Below are positions 6,612-14,113 of a DNA stretch of 31,314 nt, in pieces. The notes beneath the pieces are model-generated. The model ran no database searches and had not been told where the DNA came from. It saw nothing but the letters and a program-made list of their open reading frames with translations. This stretch comes from CAYMKL01 sp964390805. GTDB lineage: Bacteria > Chloroflexota > Anaerolineae > VGOG01. Position numbers and translations under genes: made by a program. Location: positions 1 through 31,314 of the forward strand of contig CAYMKL010000086.1 of assembly GCA_964390805.1 (NCBI GenBank), written 5' to 3'. The stretch's first letter is position 1, and every line of letters starts with the position of its first letter.

Positions 6612-8063
6612 CTAGACGACTTGCACCTTCATGATGTCTGTCGTGCCGGGGCCGCTGCCCGCCGCTCCAGCGGTGATAACCACCACGTCGCCCTGTTCTA
6701 CCAGCCCATGCTCTCGAGCAGCCCTGACCGCACCAGAGATCGTTTCATCAGTGCTCTCCGTGCGCTCGGAGAGCAGCGCACGAGCCCCCCAATAGAGGGC
6801 CAACTGGCGCTGAACCACAGGGCTGGGCGTAACGGCGATTATGGGAGAGTAGGGACGATATTTGGATATGACCCGGGCGGTGTGGCCTGAGAGGGTTGGG
6901 GTGATGATTGCCGCCGCCCCCAGATCACAGGCCGTCTCATAGGTGGCATGGCTAACGGCGTCGGCAATGGAGGTCACTGGGCCAAGGGCCGAGCGGGGAC
7001 TGGCCGCACTGTCAAGCCCGCTTCGCTCAGCCTCCTGGGCAATCCTAACCATCGTCCGCAAAGCTTCAAGGGGATACTTGCCCACCGCCGTCTCGCCAGA
7101 GAGCATGATGGCATCGGTGCCGTCAAGAATGGCATTGGCCACGTCGCTGGCCTCAGCCCTAGTGGGCCGCGGATTGCGCATCATCGAGTCCAACATCTGG
7201 GTGGCGGTGATCACCGGCTTGCCTGAGGCGTTGCATTTGGCGATGATCATCTTCTGCACGATGGGCACAGCCTCCGGCGAGGTCTCGATCCCCAGGTCAC
7301 CGCGAGCCACCATGATCGCGTCGGCCACCTCAATGATCCCATCAATGCTGTCCACCGCCTTCGGTTTCTCAATCTTGGCCACCACGGGCACAGGGGAATC
7401 GGCGACGGTCGCGGGAAACCTCCACGACCTTGCCGAACTGAGCTCCTGGATCATCTCCTTCAGCCCCCGCACCTCGCCCGGGTTGCGCACGAAGGAGAGG
7501 GCAACCCAGTCCACTTGCTGCTCCAACACGAAGCGCAAATCCTGGCGGTCCTTATCGGTGATGGCAGGAATGGCGTGAGAGGCGCGAGGCAGGTTCATCC
7601 CCTTGTTGGTCTGGAGCAAGCCGCCTGTGATCACCCGACAGGCGATGTCCGTCTCCCCAGTGAAAAGCACCTCCAGCTCCAGCAGCCCATCGTCAATGAG
7701 GATGCGGTCGCCGGGTTCCACGTCTCGGGGAAGTTCGGCGTATTGGACTGGCACCTCTCCGTCGTGACCCACAATGGGCCGCGTAGTCAGGACGACCTTC
7801 TTCCCAGAAACCAAAGGGACACCCTCACCTCCCATCTCCCCGACCCGCAGCTTAGGCCCCTGCAGGTCGGTCAGGATGGCTATGGGTTTTCCCACCTCGG
7901 CAGCCACGGCGCGGATGCGCTCGATGTTCTCACCGTGATAGGCTTGGCTGCCGTGGGAGAAGTTCAGGCGGGCCACGTCCATGCCGGCCAGCATCAGCTC
8001 CCGCAGCATCTCAGGAGCACGGCTGGCCGGCCCGATGGTGCAAACGATCTTAGTGCGCAACAT
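6612..8063 (-). CDS. pyk: Pyruvate kinase
   Basis: This 483-residue cytoplasmic enzyme converts phosphoenolpyruvate and ADP to pyruvate and ATP, the last step of glycolysis. It begins with RTKIVCTIGPAS, has the DVARLNFSHG segment, LTDLQGPKLR, the active-site KIEKPKAVD and the metal-binding MVARGDLGIE, then ATQMLDSM and LSGETAVGKYP. It lacks the extra C-terminal PEP-utiliser-like domain found in Bacillus-type enzymes. A short insertion (about 15 residues) precedes KIEKP. It starts 27 bases after the cold-shock gene stop and no promoter is visible between them, so the two are probably co-transcribed. Confidence 0.97.
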   Translation of the reverse strand: MLRTKIVCTIGPASRAPEMLRELMLAGMDVARLNFSHGSQAYHGENIERIRAVAAEVGKPIAILTDLQGPKLRVGEMGGEGVPLVSGKKVVLTTRPIVGHDGEVPVQYAELPRDVEPGDRILIDDGLLELEVLFTGETDIACRVITGGLLQTNKGMNLPRASHAIPAITDKDRQDLRFVLEQQVDWVALSFVRNPGEVRGLKEMIQELSSARSWRFPATVADSPVPVVAKIEKPKAVDSIDGIIEVADAIMVARGDLGIETSPEAVPIVQKMIIAKCNASGKPVITATQMLDSMMRNPRPTRAEASDVANAILDGTDAIMLSGETAVGKYPLEALRTMVRIAQEAERSGLDSAASPRSALGPVTSIADAVSHATYETACDLGAAAIITPTLSGHTARVISKYRPYSPIIAVTPSPVVQRQLALYWGARALLSERTESTDETISGAVRAAREHGLVEQGDVVVITAGAAGSGPGTTDIMKVQVV

Positions 8064-8090
8064 CCGTTAAACCCTGCCAATCCGTTGCTC

Positions 8091-8450
8091 TCACTCGTCC
8101 ATCGGCAGAGGGACAACCTCGACCGCTGCGGCCCCTTTGGGGGTTTGTTCGATCCGGAACTCCACCCGCTGCCCTTCTTGCAGAATACCGTAGCCCTCGA
8201 CGCCGGTGCGGTGAACGAAAATGTCCTCACCGTTGGCCTTGGTAATAAAGCCCCAACCCTTGTGGGCTTCGAACCACTTCACCCTTCCAATGAGCTTAAC
8301 TCCGGGCTCTTCGACATCACGGCAGCGAGGACAAAACTTGGGCTCGAACAACTCGGCGCCTCGTTCGGCCATTCCCCGCTGCTCGGTGACAGTGAACACG
8401 AACTGAGACCCACACTGCTCGCAAGTGAGCATCTTGTCTGTAAACTGCAT
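8091..8450 (-). CDS. Zinc-ribbon / cold-shock domain fusion protein
   Basis: This 119-residue protein has two parts. Residues about 9-44 hold a zinc ribbon with two cysteine pairs (CEQC and CPRC). Residues about 52-117 are a cold-shock OB-fold with both RNA-binding motifs, KGWGFI and DIFVH. Cold-shock domains bind single-stranded RNA or DNA and often act as RNA chaperones. The zinc ribbon may add a second nucleic-acid or protein contact. Its own promoter (8512-8540) gives a leader of about 55 bases. The next gene is pyruvate kinase. Fusions of this layout are known in Chloroflexota-type genomes. Confidence 0.9.
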   Translation of the reverse strand: MQFTDKMLTCEQCGSQFVFTVTEQRGMAERGAELFEPKFCPRCRDVEEPGVKLIGRVKWFEAHKGWGFITKANGEDIFVHRTGVEGYGILQEGQRVEFRIEQTPKGAAAVEVVPLPMDE

Positions 8451-8511
8451 TTCGCCTCCTTGACTATGTCAAACTAGGATTTGACCTCCTGGCAGGACAA
8501 ACTATGCCCCT

Positions 8512-8540
8512 ACTATATTCCATTTTCAGGCTTTTGTCAA
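8512..8540 (-). promoter_or_regulatory. Promoter of the cold-shock protein-pyk unit
   Basis: The minus strand has TTGACA (8535-8540), 17 bases, and TATAGT (8512-8517). The bases after the -35 (AAAGCCTG) resemble the promoters at 3889, 6335 and 31004. Confidence 0.72.
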
Positions 8541-8559
8541 ACAGATGTCTCAGAACGCG

Positions 8560-8660
8560 GATGCGCAGGATTTACGGATTCCTTCAACGCCTAACCAGGT
8601 AAGCATCTACGCCCCCACGTGACTAGTCCGCTGAATCCTGCCAGTCCGTTGTTCCAAGCA
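8560..8660. repeat. Degenerate AGGATTTACGGATT / AATCCTGCCAGTCCGTTG words
   Basis: This non-coding stretch between the cold-shock promoter and the rpoC terminator holds partly complementary words: GCAGGATTTACGGATTC near 8567 and GAATCCTGCCAGTCCGTTG near 8632. A similar word, CCCTGCCAATCCGTTG, lies at 8070-8085 between the cold-shock gene and pyk. I see no gene here. Confidence 0.45.
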
Positions 8661-8700
8661 AAAAGGGCGGTGACCGAATCAAACTCGATCACCGCCTTCT
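8661..8700 (-). terminator. Intrinsic terminator of rpoC
   Basis: The stem GGCGGTGA/TCACCGCC (8666-8673 with 8689-8696) is followed on the minus strand by CTTTTTGCTT. It begins about 20 bases after the rpoC stop. Confidence 0.88.
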
Positions 8701-8721
8701 CTTTTAGTGGTCCTACCCTGA

Positions 8722-11700
8722 TTAGCTGGCCACCAGGAGCAACTCGGCTGGCTCCACCTGCAAGATGGCCGGATCTTCGGCGTCTTCCTCCACTTGCAGG
8801 ACAGCCAGATCTTCGGCATCTTCCTCCACTTGCAGGAAGGCCGGTTCCCTAGCGTCCGCCCCCCTAAACAACGCTAACCCCACATCCTCAAAGGTCTCCG
8901 AAGTAAGGAGTTCGTCCTCGTGTCCAGGCTGGCCCCGAAAACCCGTTCCCGCCGGGATCAGCTTGCCGAGGATGACATTCTCTTTGAGGCCAAAGAGATC
9001 GTCTTGACGGCCCTCGATGGCCGCACCAGCCAGAACCCTGATGGTGTGTTGGAAGGAGGCTGCCGAAAGGAAGCTGTCGGTATTGAGAGCGGTCTTGCTG
9101 ATACCCAACAAGATCGGTTGAGCCGTAGCCTGGCGGCCACCTTCGGCCGCCACTTTGGTATTGGCCTCGGCGAAGGTCAAGCGGTTCACAAGCTCCCCTG
9201 GCAGCATCTCGGTATCACCCGAGGAGGTTATCTGCACCTTACTCAGCATCTTGCTGACAATTGTCTCGAAGTGCTTGTCGTTGATGTTAACCCCCTGAGA
9301 ACGGTAAACTTTCTGGATCTCCTTGAGCAAGTAGAGCTGAGTATCCTCCCGTCCCAGGATGCGCAAGATGCGATGAGGGTTCTTGGATCCTTCCGTCAAC
9401 GGATCACCAGCCTTCACCCGTTCGCTCTCACTCACAGTCAGCCGTGACGCTGAGGGCACTTCATATTCCCGTTCCTCTCGCCTCTCGTGGATTACGGTAA
9501 TGTGGCGTTCCTCCCGCGAGATCCGTCCACCCCTCCTGGCAGTCTGCTTTTTCTCGCCACGGCTGGCAATGGGCTCACCATCGGCAATCTGGTCGCCATC
9601 CTCGACCAGGATCTTCCAGCCACGCTTGACGTCGTACTGGTCGCGGGTGATCTCACTATTGATGATTCTGATGTAGCGTACCCCCTCCACACGGCGGATT
9701 TCCACCATTCCGTCAATGTCGGTCATTAGGGCTTCGCCTTTGGGGTTCTTGCGAGCCTCAAAAAGCTCCTCCACTCGTGGCAAGCCGTGGGTGATGTCCC
9801 CACCTTCGGCCACTCCGCCGGTGTGGAAGGTGCGCAAAGTAAGCTGGGTGCCCGGCTCACCAATGGATTGAGCAGCCACGATGCCCACTGCGGCCCCCGC
9901 TTCAACCAGCTTCCCACGGCCCAGGTCCCGCCCGTAACACTTGGCACAGAGTCCTAACCTGAGCCGGCAGGTCATAGGCGAGCGCACATAGACCTCCTCG
10001 AGGTCAGCCGACTCGATGGCTTCCACCTCTTCCTCCCCGATCATCTCCCCGGCCAAGACTATGATCTCGCCCGTGTCCCGGTCAGCGATTGGCCCCGCTG
10101 CAACCCGGCCCAGGATTCGCTCCCCCAAGGTCTGGCCAGCCACATCGTCCGATTTCCTGATCCATATCCCGCTTCTGGTACCACAGTCCACGGCGTTGAC
10201 GATCGCGTCCTGAGCCGCATCCACCAGCCGCCGGGTGAGGTAGCCAGCGTCGGCAGTGCGCAGGGCAGTATCGGCCAAACCCTTGCGCGCCCCGTGGGTG
10301 GAGATGAAGTATTCCAGTGTTGACAGGCCCTCTCGGAAGTTGGAAAGGATGGGCAAGGCGATGATCCGCCCTGCTGGATCGGCCATCAAGCCACGCATCC
10401 CTGCGAGCTGCCGGATGGGCTGAAACCCGCCTTTGGTGGCACCCGACTGGGCCATCATCTGAATGGAACCACTGGGATCAAGCGACTGGGCCACGGCCTC
10501 GGTCACGTCATCGGTGGCCCTGGTCCATAGTTCGATGGTCTTAGAATACTGTTCATCCTCGGTCAAGAGGCCCCGACGATACTGACGCTCCACCTCCCTG
10601 ACCTGCGCGGACGCCTGTTCCACGATTGTGCTTTTGGATTCAGGCACAGTCAGGTCAGAGATAGCAATCGTTACACCCGAGCGAGTGGCATACTCAAATC
10701 CGATGGCCTTGATCCTGTCCACCAAATCGGCAGTCGCCTCCAGTCCGAGCTTTTGATAGCACTTGGCCACCAAATCCTTGACGCGCCCCTTGTCCAAAAC
10801 CTCGTTCATGAAACGCAGTTCACCAGGCAGGATCCGATTGAAAATGGCTCGCCCGACCGTAGTCTCGATAGGGTGCTTCCTGGCCGTGCGCCGCTCTCGT
10901 ACGTACAGAACCTTGATCTTGGCATGCAGGTCAACCCTGCCCAGATCGTAAGCCAAAGAGACCTCATTGAGATCGGTGAAGACTTTGCCCTCACCACGGC
11001 AGCCGTCCTCTTCCATGGTCAGATAATAGCACCCCATAACCATGTCCTTGGTGGGGCCTACAATGGGCTCACCACTGGCTGGCTTGAGCAGGTTCTGCGT
11101 GGATAGCATGAGCTTTCGGGTCTCTTCTACGGCGACCTTGGATAGCGGCACGTGCACAGCCATCTGGTCGCCATCGAAGTCAGCGTTAAAGGCAGCACAA
11201 ACCAAAGGATGGAGATGGATAGCCTTGCTATCCACCAAGACAGGCTCGAAGGCCTGAACGCCCAGGCGGTGCAGGGTAGGAGCGCGGTTGAGCAATACTG
11301 GCTGCTCCTTGACCACCTCTTCCAGCACCTCCCAGACCTCGGGGCGCTCCCGCTCAATGAGCCGCCTGGCCCCCTTGACGTTATTGGCGTAGTTGTATTT
11401 AACTAGCTTGCCGATCACAAAAGGACGGTAGAGCTCCAGTGCCATGCTTCTGGGCAGGCCGCACTGGTGCAGTTTCAGCTCCGGACCGGTGATGATAACC
11501 GAGCGGCCTGAGTAGTCCACGCGCTTACCCAGGAGATTGCGGCGGAAGCGCCCTTTCTTGCCCTTGAGCATGTCCGAGAGGGATTTCAATTCCCTCTGGC
11601 CACGTCGCGACATGGCCTTGCCTCGATAGCTGTTATCAATGAGGGAATCCACCGCTTCCTGGAGCATGCGCTTCTCATTGCGCACAATGACGTCAGGCGC

Positions 11701-13071
11701 TCCCAATTCCAAGAGACGCTTGAGGCGGTTATTGCGGTTGATGACCCTCCGATAGAGGTCGTTCAAGTCACTGGTAGCGAAGCGGCCTCCGTCCAACTGG
11801 ACCATGGGCCTAAGCTCCGGAGGAATGACCGGCAGTACGGTCCAGATCATCCACTCGGGCCGGTTGCTCGATTTTCGCAGGGCCTCCACCACCTGCAGCC
11901 TCTTGACCGCCGTCTTGCGCCGCTGTTTTGAACGGGAGGTACGAACCTCGACCCACAACTCCTTGGCCATAACGTCCAAATCCATTGCCTGCAGGATCTC
12001 ATAGAAAGCTTCGGCTCCCATGCCAGACTTGAAAACCTGGCCCCATTTGGCCTTCAGAGCTCGGTATTGGGCCTCGTCCAGTAGCTTCATCTGGGCCAGA
12101 TCCTCCATTAGCTCTGTGCGATCATCATCGGCCTCTCGCCTCAGAGCCTCTATCTCTTGAGTCAACTTGGGCTGCAGGGTCTTGATCTCCTCCTCCAAAG
12201 CATGGCGCAGGCTCTCGATATCGGCTTCCACCGAGATTCTGACCCGATCCTGCTCGACTCTGATCTGGCCCTCGATCTGGCTCAACTCCTCTTGTACGAC
12301 CCTATTCAGGAGAACCAAATGCTCTCGGCCTATCACCTCGCCTGCTTCGACGACGGTCTCCTCCGTGGGCGAGAAGATCAGAGGAGGGCTATCGCTTCGC
12401 ACTGCCTTTCCCTGACGGGTCTCTATCTTCATCTGTAAGGTCTGAGCCTCTTTTACGATCCCTTCAGTGGCTGCGGCTAACTTCTCCTCCAGGGCCTGAT
12501 GAGTGGCCTGCCGGCCCTCCTCCAGTTCCGCGACTTTCTCAGCCACTTCCCGCTCCAGCTCATCAATCTGAGCTTGGGTTTCTTTCTCCAAGCGACTCTG
12601 TTCCTGAGCCAATTCCTCTTCGAGACGATGCAAAGCCTTCTGTCGCGCCTCTTCATCTATCCCAGTGATGATGTACTGAGCGAAGTAGAGGACGCGATCC
12701 AGGTCACGTCGCGAAATGTTCACCAGCATCCCCATGTAGCTGGGCACGCGCCGCGTATACCAGACGTGGGCCACCGGAGCCGCCAGTTCGATGTGCCCCA
12801 TGCGCTCCCGCCTGACCGAAGAGCGGGTTACTTCCACCCCACATTTATCGCAGACGATGCCCTTGTAGCGTACGTTTTTGTACTTGCCGCAGTAGCATTG
12901 CCAATCCCTGGTAGGCCCGAAGATAGCCTCACAGAACAGGCCGTCCTTCTCGGGCCTCAGCCGGCGGTAGTTGATGGTTTCTGGCTTGGTCACCTCGCCA
13001 TAGGACCAGGAACGCATCTCATCCGGCGAAGCCAGGCTAATGCGCAAGGCGCTGAAGTCTTTTACCTCCAA
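8722..13071 (-). CDS. rpoC: DNA-directed RNA polymerase subunit beta'
   Basis: This 1449-residue protein is the beta' subunit, which carries the polymerase active site. The first zinc finger uses Cys59, Cys61, Cys74 and Cys77. The catalytic NADFDGD is at residues 629-635, with Asp631, Asp633 and Asp635 binding magnesium. A second zinc site lies at about 960-1045 (VDCGT and CRLRLGLCAKC). The trigger-loop region (GMRGLMADPAGR) is intact. Residues about 130-320 are a long Glu/Gln/Arg-rich coiled-coil insertion after the N-terminal zinc region. The C-terminus ends in a 12-residue tandem repeat. The start is TTG with AGGAGGAG six bases upstream. rpoB, normally next to rpoC, is not adjacent. A tyrosine recombinase lies 36 bases upstream instead. 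Confidence 0.98.
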   Translation of the reverse strand: MEVKDFSALRISLASPDEMRSWSYGEVTKPETINYRRLRPEKDGLFCEAIFGPTRDWQCYCGKYKNVRYKGIVCDKCGVEVTRSSVRRERMGHIELAAPVAHVWYTRRVPSYMGMLVNISRRDLDRVLYFAQYIITGIDEEARQKALHRLEEELAQEQSRLEKETQAQIDELEREVAEKVAELEEGRQATHQALEEKLAAATEGIVKEAQTLQMKIETRQGKAVRSDSPPLIFSPTEETVVEAGEVIGREHLVLLNRVVQEELSQIEGQIRVEQDRVRISVEADIESLRHALEEEIKTLQPKLTQEIEALRREADDDRTELMEDLAQMKLLDEAQYRALKAKWGQVFKSGMGAEAFYEILQAMDLDVMAKELWVEVRTSRSKQRRKTAVKRLQVVEALRKSSNRPEWMIWTVLPVIPPELRPMVQLDGGRFATSDLNDLYRRVINRNNRLKRLLELGAPDVIVRNEKRMLQEAVDSLIDNSYRGKAMSRRGQRELKSLSDMLKGKKGRFRRNLLGKRVDYSGRSVIITGPELKLHQCGLPRSMALELYRPFVIGKLVKYNYANNVKGARRLIERERPEVWEVLEEVVKEQPVLLNRAPTLHRLGVQAFEPVLVDSKAIHLHPLVCAAFNADFDGDQMAVHVPLSKVAVEETRKLMLSTQNLLKPASGEPIVGPTKDMVMGCYYLTMEEDGCRGEGKVFTDLNEVSLAYDLGRVDLHAKIKVLYVRERRTARKHPIETTVGRAIFNRILPGELRFMNEVLDKGRVKDLVAKCYQKLGLEATADLVDRIKAIGFEYATRSGVTIAISDLTVPESKSTIVEQASAQVREVERQYRRGLLTEDEQYSKTIELWTRATDDVTEAVAQSLDPSGSIQMMAQSGATKGGFQPIRQLAGMRGLMADPAGRIIALPILSNFREGLSTLEYFISTHGARKGLADTALRTADAGYLTRRLVDAAQDAIVNAVDCGTRSGIWIRKSDDVAGQTLGERILGRVAAGPIADRDTGEIIVLAGEMIGEEEVEAIESADLEEVYVRSPMTCRLRLGLCAKCYGRDLGRGKLVEAGAAVGIVAAQSIGEPGTQLTLRTFHTGGVAEGGDITHGLPRVEELFEARKNPKGEALMTDIDGMVEIRRVEGVRYIRIINSEITRDQYDVKRGWKILVEDGDQIADGEPIASRGEKKQTARRGGRISREERHITVIHERREEREYEVPSASRLTVSESERVKAGDPLTEGSKNPHRILRILGREDTQLYLLKEIQKVYRSQGVNINDKHFETIVSKMLSKVQITSSGDTEMLPGELVNRLTFAEANTKVAAEGGRQATAQPILLGISKTALNTDSFLSAASFQHTIRVLAGAAIEGRQDDLFGLKENVILGKLIPAGTGFRGQPGHEDELLTSETFEDVGLALFRGADAREPAFLQVEEDAEDLAVLQVEEDAEDPAILQVEPAELLLVAS
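8755..8848. repeat. 36-bp tandem repeat in the rpoC 3' end
   Basis: Two full 36-bp units (8755-8790 and 8791-8826) and a partial third (8827-8848) encode the 12-residue unit EEDAED followed by PAILQV or LAVLQV. They form an acidic tail after the conserved end of beta'. In-frame unit length allows copy-number change without frameshift. Confidence 0.9.
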
Positions 13072-13085
13072 GATGTCTCCTCCTG

Positions 13086-13130
13086 ATTGGATGTTGGATA
13101 TTGGATATTAGACATTGGATATTAGATATT
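13086..13130. repeat. Degenerate TTGGATATT word array between the recombinase and rpoC
   Basis: About five imperfect copies of ATTGGATATTAG fill the gap upstream of rpoC and run into the recombinase 3' end, where they encode its last residues and its stop. The same words occur at 1684-1719. Confidence 0.65.
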
Positions 13131-13974
13131 TCGCAGTAGTCTCCATGCAGCGATGGCCCAACAAGCGCGATACGAGCGAAATATCCCCCGTGCTCGCCAA
13201 TGTGGACACCGCAAAGGTATGCCGCAGGACGTGGGCCGATACATCCTCCAGGCCAGCAGCCTGGGTGTAGACACGTATCAACCGCTGCACCGTGCGTTTG
13301 GAAATGCAGTTGCCCTCCTGACTGAGGAAGAGGTTTTCGGTACTCGTCGAGGGAGGTCTGATCCGCAGATAGTCCCTCAAGGCGGCACAGGCCAGGGAAT
13401 TGAGGGGGACCCGGCGGCAGTTATTGCCGTTGCCTTCCCCCACCAATAGCACACCCTCTCCATTGCCCTGCAGTCGGACATCGGACAAGCGCAATCTCGT
13501 CAACTCTCCCAGCTTGACCCCCGTTTGAAGTAACAATTGGACGATGGCATAGTCACGCTTGACCAGGCTGGGCCGCCCCGCTTGTATCGCCTGAAGCAGG
13601 TTGGTGACCTCCTCAGGATCCAAGGCTCGAGGCCGATCTGGCCCGGATTTGGGAATCAACTGCACCCCGGATGCAGGATTGCTCTCCGTTAGGCCAGTTT
13701 CCATGGCAAAGCTGTAGAATTTACGAACAGCCTGCAACCGCCGATTGATCGTGGCAGGGGTCCACCCCTCGTTGGTCTGCGTGTGGCGGCGATATTCCCG
13801 GATGTCGTCGGGCGTCAACTCCAACAGGTAAGATGCCTCCCCCTTGACACCAGCGTGCCAACGAGCAAAGGTTCTCAAGTCGGCCAGGTAGTTCACGATG
13901 GTTGTTGACGCCAGAGCCGACCGCGCCAGGTGCTCTTCAAATCGGGTGAACAGTTCTTCGACGTTCTCAGTCAC
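13108..13974 (-). CDS. Tyrosine recombinase (XerC/D-like) with altered catalytic residues
   Basis: This 288-residue protein has the N-terminal SAM-like core-binding domain (residues about 1-95) and the catalytic domain (about 115-285) of tyrosine recombinases. His248, Arg251, His274 and the nucleophile Tyr283 are present (HVLRHTFA, LLGH, TTAKY). The first catalytic arginine, normally in TGLRxSEL, is Lys154 (TGVKLGEL). The beta-strand lysine, normally in GKGNK, is Glu180 (GEGNG). The last four or five residues and the stop come from the TTGGATATT repeat. The start is GTG with AGAGGT upstream. It is probably co-transcribed with rpoC. It could be a dedicated resolvase, a weakly active enzyme or a DNA-binding relic. 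Confidence 0.85.
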   Translation of the reverse strand: MTENVEELFTRFEEHLARSALASTTIVNYLADLRTFARWHAGVKGEASYLLELTPDDIREYRRHTQTNEGWTPATINRRLQAVRKFYSFAMETGLTESNPASGVQLIPKSGPDRPRALDPEEVTNLLQAIQAGRPSLVKRDYAIVQLLLQTGVKLGELTRLRLSDVRLQGNGEGVLLVGEGNGNNCRRVPLNSLACAALRDYLRIRPPSTSTENLFLSQEGNCISKRTVQRLIRVYTQAAGLEDVSAHVLRHTFAVSTLASTGDISLVSRLLGHRCMETTAKYLISNV

Positions 13975-14003
13975 TAATCAGTACCTCTGGTCTCCATAAG
14001 CGC

Positions 14004-14039
14004 AAAAAGAGCGACTGAGATCGCAACTCCCATCGCTCT
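14004..14039 (-). terminator. Intrinsic terminator or attenuator ahead of recombinase-rpoC
   Basis: The stem AGAGCGA/TCGCTCT (14008-14014 with 14033-14039) is followed on the minus strand by TTTTTGCG. It lies downstream of a consensus promoter (14085-14113) and upstream of the recombinase. It would end either prfB transcripts or a leader RNA of about 75 bases. Flanking GGTCTC and GAGACC elements could pair around or against it. Confidence 0.75.
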
Positions 14040-14084
14040 GAGACCATGGCGGAGACCCTCGCTACGGTCATTTTATACGCAATA

Positions 14085-14113
14085 ATTATACGCCTTTCAG
14101 CCGAAATTGTCAA
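14085..14113 (-). promoter_or_regulatory. Consensus sigma70 promoter overlapping the prfB stop
   Basis: The minus strand has TTGACA (14108-14113), exactly 17 bases, and TATAAT (14085-14090), a perfect match to the bacterial consensus. The predicted start is near 14078. The downstream genes are the recombinase and rpoC, with the terminator at 14004-14039 in between. Confidence 0.8.

Noticed and set aside
7515..8477. Plus-strand open frame spanning pyk and the cold-shock gene
   Set aside because: It runs across two well-supported minus-strand genes and their gap, with no domain.
13086..13130. CRISPR array from the repeated words
   Set aside because: The copies are adjacent, short and degenerate, with no regular unique spacers and no cas genes.
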